Source: Lepas anatifera
Taxonomy: Eukaryota; Arthropoda; Thecostraca; Lepadidae
DNA length: 64,000 bases
Direction of reading: 5' to 3'
NCBI GenBank assembly: GCA_034440635.1
Contig: JAOTON010000473.1
Span: 124,001-188,000 of the forward strand
A program made the translations under genes and the position numbers. Under the pieces are notes generated by a model that did not search any database, was not told the origin of the DNA, and saw only the letters and a list, made by a program, of their open reading frames with translations. Shown piece by piece: positions 1 through 64,000 of the stretch; the first letter of the stretch is position 1, and every line of letters begins with the position of its first letter.

Positions 1-1545
<1,545 letters not shown>

Positions 1546-1547
1546 CA

Positions 1548-1563
1548 TTAGGTTAGGTTAGGG
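1548..1563 (+). repeat. Short interstitial TTAGG tract
   Basis: Three consecutive TTAGG units directly follow the (GACAGA)n tract. TTAGG is the telomere repeat of most arthropods. Three units are too few to infer a fused telomere. It is recorded because longer TTAGG/CCTAA runs recur in the palindrome at 29630-30453. Confidence 0.6.
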
Positions 1564-1600
1564 TTGAGGAGCGCGCCGACCTCAGGGTCATACGGTTTAC

Positions 1601-1633
1601 GTGACACGTGACTGCAGCTGCGTCACGTGTCAC
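1601..1633. promoter_or_regulatory. Inverted repeat with paired CACGTG E-boxes
   Basis: Two 12-nt arms (GTGACACGTGAC and its reverse complement) flank a core containing CAGCTG. Each arm holds a CACGTG E-box. It is about 1.6 kb upstream of the CANT1 start codon. A role as a bHLH-factor site in the CANT1 promoter is speculation; the symmetry itself is directly visible. Confidence 0.35.
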
Positions 1634-1740
1634 ATGATTGAGAACGTCCAAGCAAGCAACAGATACCGACAAAATCGCATCTAATTAGAAAACAGCTAAC
1701 TTGGCGTCAGCCAGCGTGCAGAAGCGCGGTTGACACCGGC

Positions 1741-1934
1741 AGCACACGGTACATGGAGCTGTAACTCGCAGCACGTCATTCACAGGGCACGGTAGGCTCG
1801 GGCAGCGAGTGAAGTGCAGCACACGGTACATGGAGCTGTAACTCGCAGCACGTCATTCACAGGGCACGGTAGGCTCGGGCAGCGAGTGAAGTGCTCGGGC
1901 AGCGAGTGAAGTGCTCGGGCAGCGAGTGAAGTGC
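1741..1934. repeat. 77-bp tandem duplication plus 20-bp sub-repeats
   Basis: Two near-identical 77-nt units (1741-1817 and 1818-1894) are followed by two further copies of their last 20 nt (1895-1934). A GTAAGT that would make a good splice donor lies just downstream at 1961. The region could therefore be a non-coding first exon of CANT1, but no transcript evidence is available from sequence alone. Confidence 0.8.
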
Positions 1935-2489
1935 AGCACACGTCGGACCACGGGACTGGTGTAAGTCTTCCAGAGGTGGCCCTTGATGGACGTCTGCTGT
2001 GGTGCTCTCGGAGCCGCGGCCACCGCCAGTTTATACCTGATGGCGTGTCAGAGAGGGGAAATTCCTGAAAACATGCAGTCTCGAGGCATTTTGGGGCAGT
2101 TCATCTAGGCTAGTCATCAGTGCTCCGTCATCAATGAGCTGGCGCAGCGCTTGCAAACCAGTCTACAGAATGCTCCATATATCGACGAGATTTCCCCTAT
2201 CAAACTGCGTATGGGGCAAGCACATTTAAAGGCAAAGTCATGTACATTACTGAGTCGGATGAAAACCAACAATGCAATGTCTAAACACAAAACACGTTGT
2301 ACCGCACGTAAATGTAAAATTTTCCACACAATGGCCTTCCTTTAATCACGGCCTCTATATCGGCCGTGAGCGTGACTACTGCTATGCCTTTCAGACTCGG
2401 ATGTCCGGAATGCACACAGCGGCCATTCTGGAGTCACATCTGCTAACACAGCGCCCGGGCTTACGTCACCTCTGCTAACACAGCGGCCA

Positions 2490-3218
2490 GGCTGGAGTCA
2501 CCTCTGCTGACAGAGCGACCGGTTTGGAGTACCTCTGGTAGCATATCAGCTGATCTGAAGTCACATCTGCTGACACAGCAGCTGATCTAGAGTCACCTCT
2601 GCTGACACAGCAGCTAATCTGGAGTCGCCTCTGCTGACACAGCAGCTGATCTGGAGTCACATCTGCTGACACAGCAGCTAATCTGGAGTCGCCTCTGCTG
2701 ACACAGCAGCTGATCTGGAGTCGGCTCTGCTGACACAGCAGCTGATCTGGAGTCGGCTCTGCTGACACAGCAGCTGATCTGGAGTCGGCTCTGCTGACAC
2801 AGCAGCTGATCTGGAGTTGCCTCTGCTGACACAGCAGCTGATCTGGAGTCACATCTGCTGACACAGCAGCTAATCTGGAGTCGCCTCTGCTGACACAGCA
2901 GCTGATCTGGAGTCGGCTCTGCTGACACAGCAGCTGATCTGGAGTCGGCTCTGCTGACACAGCAGCTGATCTGGAGTCGGCTCTGCTGACACAGCAGCTA
3001 ATCTGGAGTCGCCTCTGCTGACACAGCAGCTGATCTGGAGTCGGCTCTGCTGACACAGCAGCTAATCTGGAGTCGCCTCTGCTGACACAGCAGCTGATCT
3101 GGAGTCGCCTCTGCTGACACAGCAGCTGATCTGGAGTCACATCTGCTGACACAGCAGCTGATCTGGAGTCGCCTCTGCTGACACAGCAGCTGATCTGGAG
3201 TCGCCTCTGCTGACACAG
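2490..3218. repeat. 32-bp minisatellite ending at the CANT1 exon 1 acceptor
   Basis: About 22 tandem copies of a 32-nt unit. The unit contains CTCTGCTGACACAG followed by CAGCTG, which is the same string that forms the 3' splice site and first bases of coding exon 1 at 3205-3224. Each unit is thus a copy of an acceptor edge. Open frames on the - strand across it (repeating Cys-Cys-Val-Ser-Arg) come from the repeat and are not treated as genes. Confidence 0.93.
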
Positions 3219-3236
3219 CAGCTGCGCTGCTCGGCC

Positions 3237-57220
<53,984 letters not shown>

Positions 57221-57911
57221 CGCTACCTCGCAACTGGATCGGACAGAGAGGGCGGCCGCCGGCTGCGACAGAGGGTGGCCGCCGGCTTCGCTTCTGGCGT
57301 TGTCTGTTAAGAAGCGTAGCTCAAACGGTTATTAGAGCATTGACACTTACATAGTGTTTACTTTCTTGCGGCTGTTGAGATTGTTATGTTCCGAGCAATG
57401 TGAATGATAAGTAGAATGTGGGTATTTTGAGGTTTTGGCTGCAGTGGTGGCGCGCCTGCGACGACCTGAGGTGATTTGGCCGGGCACCGTCCCGTTGGAC
57501 CTTGCCTGCGCAGTGCCAGTAGGGTGCGATTGCACTGGGAAGTGTCCTTGGAGGTGAAATATTTGGAGGACTGAATGATGGTATTGGTGGTGAACAAGTG
57601 CGGAGCTTGATGAGTTGCACATTTTTTTGCATGAGTGCATGTCATCGTGTTTTTGGTATGTGGGCAAGATCTAAAAAAAGCAATTTCCGTCCGAAACATT
57701 CCTTCCGCTTTTATCGGCAGGTGCGGTTCAGTCCTCTCCAAAGTCTGGCGCCAGGGCCCTGGCCCCGAAGTTGTTACCGACCCGAGACTGGCGATGACCG
57801 AGGGTGGGCACCCCAAGTTTGAATATGTCTGAAAGGACTGTCAATACTCTTCACAAAGTAATTTTGAACATTTACGTAATCCCACCCCAGGTAAGAAGAA
57901 GATGCAATAGC
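57221..57911 (+). other. CANT1 3' flank, probably including its 3'UTR
   Basis: Contains a small direct repeat GACAGAGxGxGGCCGCCGGC near 57242-57285. Short frames on both strands lack domains. A TAGCTCAAACGG string at 57316 resembles a tRNA A-box but no tRNA fold follows. Confidence 0.45.
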
Positions 57912-58458
57912 TTAACACGCGCACTAGAGGGGGCCTCGGAGCCCCCCCCACCTATTTTTCCGAGGTGGCTGGAGAACCGCTCGTAGCCTAGAAAACGATA
58001 TTCGGCCACGTTTGAGTGAATTTAAAGGTGCATCGATTGGTGAAAGAATTTTGAAAATCGGTCGACAATTCTTTGACTTATAGGCTTTCAAAATCAGACG
58101 TACATTTTGAGATCGCCACAATTGTGCGTTCGGATCAGTTCGCTAGCATTGGAGACCGAGTTGTGACGTCATAGCGCCATATAAACGGGAGGATATGTCA
58201 GGGTAACCTCGCATGAAGTTCAAGGTCATATCAGCACTTTTAAGGTAACTGGGCCCAGTGCTTCCGGTCAAATGGCCCAGTCTGACGTATGTTATGCTAT
58301 GACATCATATTTAAGGTAACTCAATGTCAAGGTCATGGGTAAAGGTCAGTTCCCATTTCCCGCCCAAAGGCTGCTATAGTGCTAGATATAGGTTAAAATT
58401 CATGAAATTAATCCCCCCCGAATCCCCCCCCCCCGGGAAGAAAAAAAAAATAAAATAT

Positions 58459-58503
<45 letters not shown>

Positions 58504-58941
58504 GTACGCTATATGGTATATACTATATTGTGACGCCATAAGTCAATGACCTTGAATCACCGGGCAAATATAGCCTCTGCAGTTGCAGTGCCCTAAAACT
58601 CCAATTATCATCGACATTGAATAACCTTGAGACCAAAATTTGAGGAAATACTGTGACCTTCTCTCTATGACCCTGGTCCGTCTTTAGCATATTCCCGACG
58701 TTTTTCCGCATAATTACGGCATTTCTCAAAAGGTCCCTGGCACGGCCAATATTTTTCTGTATGGCCTCATTTTACATGGATATCGACCAAGGTCAATCAA
58801 AATTGCTATGGCGTAGATCATCATAGCCTGCACCCACCCTCCAACCGGCGTTTTTGTACACTTAATTTTTTAGATCGCAGGGCGACATACAAGGCCCCTT
58901 CAGTTTGCGTTAGTGCCAGACCTCTCCAGTGCGGGTGTTTA
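57912..58941 (-). mobile_element. TTAA-flanked MITE, family A, copy 3 (reverse), with poly(C)/poly(A) insert
   Basis: Reverse-orientation copy of 5603-6506 and 23355-24279: TTAACACGCGCACTAGAGGG at the left, GACCTCTCCAGTGCGGGTGT at the right. Longer than the others because of a C-run and A-rich insert at about 58410-58502. Non-coding. Confidence 0.78.
58410..58502. repeat. C-run and 37-nt A-run inside the MITE
   Basis: C-runs of 6-12 nt, GGGAAG, then A-rich sequence ending in an uninterrupted run of about 37 A at 58465-58501. It could be a degraded retro-insertion tail or an assembly or base-calling problem. Confidence 0.8.
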
Positions 58942-58989
58942 GTCGAGTCCCATGATTTTTGGGGGAAGAGGCGTCCCCCGTTGTCGACG

Positions 58990-59490
58990 GTGGTGGGGCA
59001 TGATCCCGCAGGGAGGACGGTGGCGGTTCCCGGCGGTGGAGCATGTGCCCGCAGGGAGGACGGCGGCGGTGCCCGGCGGTGGGGCCGCCGCCGTCCTCCC
59101 TGCGGGCACATGCCCCATCGCCGCCGTCTTCCCGGCGGTGGGGCGCGCGATATAGCCTAGATGCTGAAAGCGACCTATAAACCACAATACACACCCAATA
59201 CACGGCGGTGGGGCACGTGCCCGCAGGGAAGACGGCGGCGGTTCCCGGCGGTGGGGCATGTGCCCGCAGGTAGGACGGTGGCGGTGGGACATGTGCCCGC
59301 AGGGAGGACGGCGGCGGTGCCCGGCGGTGGGACATGTGCCCGCAGGGAGGACGGCGGCGGTGGGGCATGTGCCCGCAGGGAGGACGGCGGCGGTGCATGT
59401 CCGGCAGTGGGGCATGTGCCCGCAGGGAGGACGGCGGCGGTGGGGCATGTGCCGGCAGGGAGGACGGCGATTGCCGCCGTCGCCAGCGGC
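58990..59490. repeat. GC-rich minisatellite, 19-36-bp modules
   Basis: Modules GTGGGGCATGTGCCCGCAGG, GAGGACGGCGGCGGT and GCCCGGCG repeat about 12 times, with one inverted stretch near 59080-59130 and an interruption at 59140-59205. Each unit contains GCCCGCAG|G, acceptor-like, but no exon matching it was found. Open frames on both strands are artefacts. Confidence 0.88.
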
Positions 59491-59689
59491 CATCTGTCGG
59501 ACATCGGAGCAGTCGGGCTGGAAACATGCCGCATCTCCTGTCCCAGGGGCAACATCGGGATGTGACCTGCACGGTTGGAGACCCGACTCGCTGTGTTATG
59601 CTTAGGCAGCTCTTCTCTGTCTGCAGATTAGTTTGTACATGCGGCTGTGACGTTTTGCTCAACCTGGAGGTCAGCTACTGGTGAGGCGC

Positions 59690-60120
59690 AATAGCTTTAT
59701 TAGCGAATTATCCAGGAAGATCCTAATTAAACTGAAATGTTCTTTCAGCGAAATGTATGAACGTTTTGATAGAATTTTTGGCTCACCGTGTTCATTTGGT
59801 GGCTCTGAATAAAAGTTGAGAATTCATTTAGGCTTTATTCTCCGGGGGAGGGGGTGGAGGAGATATGGATGATGAAAGAGTCACAGAATAAGCCAACTGT
59901 GGGGGCGACTGGCTTTGCAGCATGGAGACTTGGCCAGGTATTATGTTTTTCTTTGCGGTTTGAATGATTTTCATCGTTTCATTTTGATCTGTAGTTTCTC
60001 ATCTAATAGAGATGAAATTTTCATAAGTTCATTGATATAAAGATCGATTCTGGTACGGATAGCACGGACGTTTTGGGGCTGCACGTAGTGCCAAGGCGCC
60101 CAAAATCTACTGACTGGTCG
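59690..60120 (+). other. No gene recognised
   Basis: AT-rich sequence between arrays. Includes a G-run (GGGGGAGGGGGTGGAGGAG) near 59842. Confidence 0.5.
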
Positions 60121-60124
60121 CACT

Positions 60125-60312
60125 AGACCCAGCAGGTCAACCACCCTACCGAACACGAGACCCAGCAGGTCAACCACGCTGCCGAACACTAGACCAAGCA
60201 GGTCAACCACGCTGCCGAACACTAGACCCAGCTGGTCAACCACGCTGCCGAACACGAGACCCAGTAGGTCAACCACGCTGCTGAACATGAGACCCAGCAG
60301 GTCAACCGTGCT
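60125..60312. repeat. 33-bp minisatellite
   Basis: About six units reading GTCAACCACGCTGCCGAACA plus CGAGACCCAGCAG. The - strand frame (LLGLVFGSVVD repeat) is multiple-of-three in period but has no recognisable context. Confidence 0.93.
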
Positions 60313-60321
60313 GAGAACAGA

Positions 60322-60537
60322 AGCAAGTGTGGGGTGGTATTGGGGAGGAGGGGGTGTGGGGTGGTATTGGGGAGGGGTGTGGGGTGGTATTGGGGAGGGG
60401 GTGTGGGGTGGTATTGGGGAGGGGTGTGGGGTGGTATTGGGGAGGAGGGGTATGGGGTGGTATTAGGGATGAGGGGGTGTGGGGTGGTATTGGGGAGGAG
60501 CGGGTGTGGGGTGGTATTGGGGAGGAGGGGGTGTATG
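60322..60537. repeat. G-rich minisatellite, 22-28-bp units
   Basis: About eight units of GTGTGGGGTGGTATTGGGGA followed by GGGG or GGAGGGG. Unit length varies through the G-run. Many G-quadruplex-type strings. Confidence 0.93.
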
Positions 60538-60829
60538 CCGGCACCGGTGGTTCAGCAGCACTCAGCGGAAACGCTCCGCCCCCGAGCGGGGGCAGTCCTG
60601 CAATGTCCCGCCCAGTCTGAAATGGCAAACCAGCTAACTTACTGCTATTTCCGTTTCATTTAACGTTGGGTATGTGCGTGATAATCGTTTGTTCATTCTC
60701 GCCAGGTGTTGCGAAAAGTTAAATGTTACAAAGTGGAGGATTATATGCAGGGGCGGTACCACGACTTTGTATCAGGGGAGGCAAAGTTCCTAAGCTCAAC
60801 ATGCCACGATGGAAGGAACCATTGCTGAA

Positions 60830-61346
60830 TTAACACGCGCGTTGACGGGGGAGAGTACCCGCTTCCCCCTCGGGTTTTTGGAGATAGAATAACAACGGCG
60901 CCGCTGCTGTACTTGCACGCCTTGTTTTGATCAATTCTGCAGCTTTTCCCAAAACTTTAAGGTTGGGTCATCTCAGGTCAGGTCGCCAGTGCAGGTCAAG
61001 TGACCTAACCTCAAAGCTTAAGATAGCACAAACCAGAACAGGGTTAACTTATCCGATTGAAGCGCATATTACATGATACACTGAGTGCTACATACATACA
61101 TACATGAGTGCTATGAAACATATTCCTGGATCTATCATATCGATGACCTCGGACCAGGTACGGATCATGACCTCTCCATTGAAAACGGTTGGGGAAAATG
61201 GGATTTGGGAGAAAATGGCTCTATCTGAGTAGACACAGCCAAGAATGCCTTCACATTCTCTGACTCTCTAGGTTTGGACCTATGGAAGATGGCTATTAAA
61301 ACCTGCAATATTCGTCAGTGTTTTCCACATTGGTCGATAATAGCAG
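60830..61346 (+). mobile_element. TTAA-flanked family B element, partial
   Basis: Starts TTAACACGCGCGTTGACGGG. The interior at 60955-61070 resembles the reverse complement of 44570-44700 (AGGTCA run, then CCAGAACAGGGTTAACTTAT). The right end is not clear. Another TTAACACCCGCCCGGG end starts at 61351. Confidence 0.55.
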
Positions 61347-61788
61347 TTAATTTAACACCCGCCCGGGTGGGCCCCGGAGCCACCTACAGCCTGGTGGGGG
61401 GTTAATCAAATTCCCCCCAACTCGGCTCCTATACGAGATATCGAAAAAACGCAAACGCTGGTGGATAGTTCGTAAGAAATACGAAAAACTTCCATCGGTG
61501 TTTTTGGCTCGGGTCAATATGGAGGTCATGACAGGCCCTAGGTGGCATGTTAGAAAAGAGTTTCTGGGCTGTAGCGTCTGACAGGGTTGAGTTAGAATCA
61601 TTTCTAGGCACCATTCGCTTCTCGTTACGGCGAATCGAATCATGTATAATAGGATTATATTAGGCCAAAACATAAAATTACCTAACTTAAGGTCAGGTCA
61701 AGGCCAACATCTAACCTAGCATAGGCAATGTGCATATCAGCTGGCTCGCAATAACAATCCAATCGTAATGGTATCAAAATTGAAGCTT
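61347..61788 (+). other. No gene recognised
   Basis: Begins with a TTAACACCCGCC-type element end. Frames 61347-61673 (-) and others have no domain. If the - strand exon at 61789-61951 is real, this is its 3'UTR or flank. Confidence 0.45.
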
Positions 61789-61951
61789 TTATTTGATCAT
61801 TGACTGCGAAGTTCTCAGCTCTATTTCTGCAGCCAACTGGCCGTTCCCTGAGGCCATCAGCGGGCCCTCCGGCCAGAAGTCCTGGGCTCCCGCAGCCAGA
61901 GCCTGCGGATTTATCCGGCCGTGGTATCGCCGCGCCACGCCCTGGAGGTAC
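61789..61951 (-). CDS. Candidate terminal exon of an unidentified - strand gene
   Basis: Acceptor GCCTCCCGCAG|G at 61952/61951 on the - strand. The exon completes a codon, then reads YLQGVARRYHGRINPQALAA, GAQDFWPEGPLMASGNGQLA and AEIELRTSQSMIK, stop TAA at 61791-61789. The stop overlaps an AATAAA (ATCAAATAAAAG). The sequence looks like ordinary globular protein and, unlike the array, does not repeat. I do not recognise the family. The array beyond it copies its acceptor and first roughly 35 nt, the pattern seen at the verified CANT1 exons. The gene itself would continue outside the window. Confidence 0.45.
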
Positions 61952-64000
61952 CTGCGGGAGGCGGCTGTGGATTTCTCCGTGGTATCGCCGCGCCACACCC
62001 TGGCAGTACCTGCGGGAGGCGGCTGTGGATTTCTCCGTAGTATCGCCGCGCCACGCCCTGGAGGTACCTGCGGGAGGCGGCTGTGGATTTATCCGTGGTA
62101 TCGCCGCGCCACACCCTGGCAGTACCTGCGGGAGGCGGCTGTGGATTTCTCCGTAGTATCGCCGCGCCACAACCTGGCAGTACCTGCGAGAGGCGGCTGT
62201 GGATTTCTCCGTGGTATCGCCGCGCCACACCCTGGCAGTACCTGCGGGAGGCGGCTGTGGATTTCTCCGTAGTATCGCCGCGCCACAACCTGGCAGTACC
62301 TGCGAGAGGCGGCTGTGGATTTCTCCGTGGTATCGCCGCGCCACACCCTGGCAGTACCTGCGGGAGGCGGCTGTGGATTTATCCGTAGTATCGCCGCGCC
62401 ACGCCCTGGAGGTACCTGCGGGAGGCGGCTGTGGATTTATCCGTGGTATTGCCGCGCCACACCCTGGGAGTACCTGCGGGAGGCGGCTGTGGATTTCTCC
62501 GCAGTATCGCCGCGCCACACCCTGGCAGTACCTGCGGGAGGCGGCTGTGAATTTCTCCGTGGTATCGCCGCGCCACAACCTGGCAGTACCTGCGGAGGCG
62601 GCTGTGAATTTCTCCGTGGTATCGCCGCGCCACACCCTGGGAGTACCTGCGGGAGGCGGCTGTGGATTTCTCCGTAGTATCGCCGCGCCACAACCTGGGA
62701 GTACCTGCGGGAGGCGGCTGTGGATTTCTCCGTGGTATCGCCGCGCCACAACCTGGCAGTACCTGCGGGAGGCGGCTGTGGATTTCTCCGTAGTATCGCC
62801 GCGCCACAACCTGGCAGTACCTGCGGGAGGCGGCTGTGGATTTCTCCGTAGTATCGCCGCGCCACGCCCTGGAGGTACCTGCGGGGGGCGGCTGTGAATT
62901 TCTCCGTGGTATCGCCGCGCCACACCCTGGCAGTACCTGCGGGAGGCGGCTGTGGATGTCTCCGTGGTATCGCCGCGCCACACCCTGGCAGTACCTGCGG
63001 GAGGCGGCTGTGGATGTCTCCGTGGTATCGCCGCGCCACACCCTGGCAGTACCTGCGGGAGGCGGCTGTGGATTTCTCCGTGGTATCGCCGCGCCACACC
63101 CTGGGAGTACCTGCGGGAGGCGGCTGTGGATTTCTCCGTGGTATCGCCGCGCCACGCCCTGGCAGTACCTGCGGGAGGCGGCTGTGGATTTCTCCGTGGT
63201 ATCGCCGCGCCACACCCTGGCAGTACCTGCGGGAGGCGGCTGTGGATTTCTCCGTGGTATCGCCGCGCCACACCCTGGCAGTACCTGCGGGAGGCGGCTG
63301 TGGATTTATCCGTAGTATCGCCGCGCCACGCCCTGGAGGTACCTGCGGGAGGCGGCTGTGGATGTCTCCGTGGTATCGCCGCGCCACACCCTGGCAGTAC
63401 CTGCGGGAGGCGGCTGTGGATTTCTCCGTAGTATCGCCGCGCCACGCCCTGGCAGTACCTGCGGGAGGCGGCTGTGGATTTCTCCGTGGTATCGCCGCGC
63501 CACACCCTGGCAGTACCTGCGGGAGGCGGCTGTGGATGTCTCCGTGGTATCGCCGCGCCACACCCTGGCAGTACCTGCGGGAGGCGGCTGTGGATTTCTC
63601 CGTAGTATCGCCGCGCCACGCCCTGGCAGTACCTGCGGGAGGCGGCTGTGGATTTCTCCGTGGTATCGCCGCGCCACGCCCTGGCAGTACCTGCGGGAGG
63701 CGGCTGTGGATTTCTCCGTGGTATCGCCGCGCCACACCCTGGCAGTACCTGCGGGAGGCGGCTGTGGATTTCTCCGTAGTATCGCCGCGCCACGCCCTGG
63801 CAGTACCTGCGGGAGGCGGCTGTGGATGTCTCCGTGGTATCGCCGCGCCACACCCTGGCAGTACCTGCGGGAGGCGGCTGTGGATTTCTCCGTAGTATCG
63901 CCGCGCCACAACCTGGCAGTACCTGCGGGAGGCGGCTGTGGATTTCTCCGTGGTATCGCCGCGCCACGCCCTGGGAGTACCTGCGGGAGGCGGCTGTGGA
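61918..64000. repeat. 58-bp minisatellite, about 36 units, running off the window
   Basis: Unit on the + strand: CGTGGTATCGCCGCGCCACR, CCCTGGCAGTACCTGCGGGA and GGCGGCTGTGGATTTCTC. On the - strand each unit has CCGCCTCCCGCAG|GTACTGCCAGG, an acceptor followed by the start of the candidate exon at 61951. Variants: CTGGAGGTAC, CTGGGAGTAC, ATTTATCC, ATGTCTCC; one unit at 62589 lacks three bases. Because 58 is not a multiple of 3, frames up to 761 codons stay open on both strands; these are artefacts. Confidence 0.95.

Noticed and set aside
57304..57380. tRNA-like A-box (TAGCTCAAACGGTTATTAGAGC)
   Set aside because: No matching acceptor stem or B-box (GGTTCGANTCC) follows at the right distance.
61682..63967. 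761-codon reverse open frame
   Set aside because: Product of the 58-bp array. Only the non-repetitive end in the 61789-61998 frame was kept as a candidate exon, and that is in a different frame.

Overview
This is a eukaryotic nuclear window, most likely from an arthropod and plausibly a crustacean. Support for that: multi-exon genes with GC-rich coding exons, several non-LTR retrotransposons of I, Jockey and CR1 type, hAT- and TTAA-type MITEs, and short interstitial (TTAGG)n tracts, the arthropod telomere motif. The lineage is inference; only 'eukaryote with arthropod-like repeats' is firm. Nothing here is bacterial, and the many long open frames inside tandem repeats are not genes.

Two protein-coding genes are clear. 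The first is a calcium-activated nucleotidase (CANT1/apyrase family) on the + strand. Seven coding exons can be placed at 3237-3288, 4490-4836, 11018-11177, 12549-12614, 22165-22342, 52305-52413 and 56999-57220. All have GT/AG borders and matching phases, and they sum to 1134 nt (377 codons plus stop). The gene therefore covers about 54 kb, almost all of it intron. The second is an acid-sphingomyelinase-like phosphodiesterase (SMPDL3 family, 449 aa). It lies antisense inside CANT1 intron 5 (31422-32771, - strand) with a likely 5' non-coding exon ending at 33402. A third, unidentified gene is suggested on the - strand at the right edge by a possible terminal exon (61789-61951).

The rest is repeats. 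About twenty minisatellite or microsatellite arrays fill the introns. Nine of the arrays carry, in every or most units, a copy of the splice junction next to which they lie: the acceptors of CANT1 exons 1, 2, 3, 4 and 6, the donor of exon 6, both ends of the SMPDL3 intron, and the acceptor of the right-edge exon. This splice-edge minisatellite pattern on both strands is the main finding of the window.

Mobile elements by region: an apparently full-length but decayed I-group LINE (12962-20745) sits inside a minisatellite of CANT1 intron 4 and is itself broken by a 376-bp hAT MITE. Intron 5 holds TTAA-flanked MITE families, a pure (GT)n-(GGGCGT)n block, a TIR transposon with a decayed transposase-like gene inserted in one arm of a long palindrome, a 20-bp and a 71-bp satellite, a second foldback element, and RT fragments of CR1 and Jockey type. 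Intron 6 holds another CR1-like RT relic and four arrays. Downstream of CANT1 are more MITEs and G-rich arrays, and then a 58-bp array that runs off the window.
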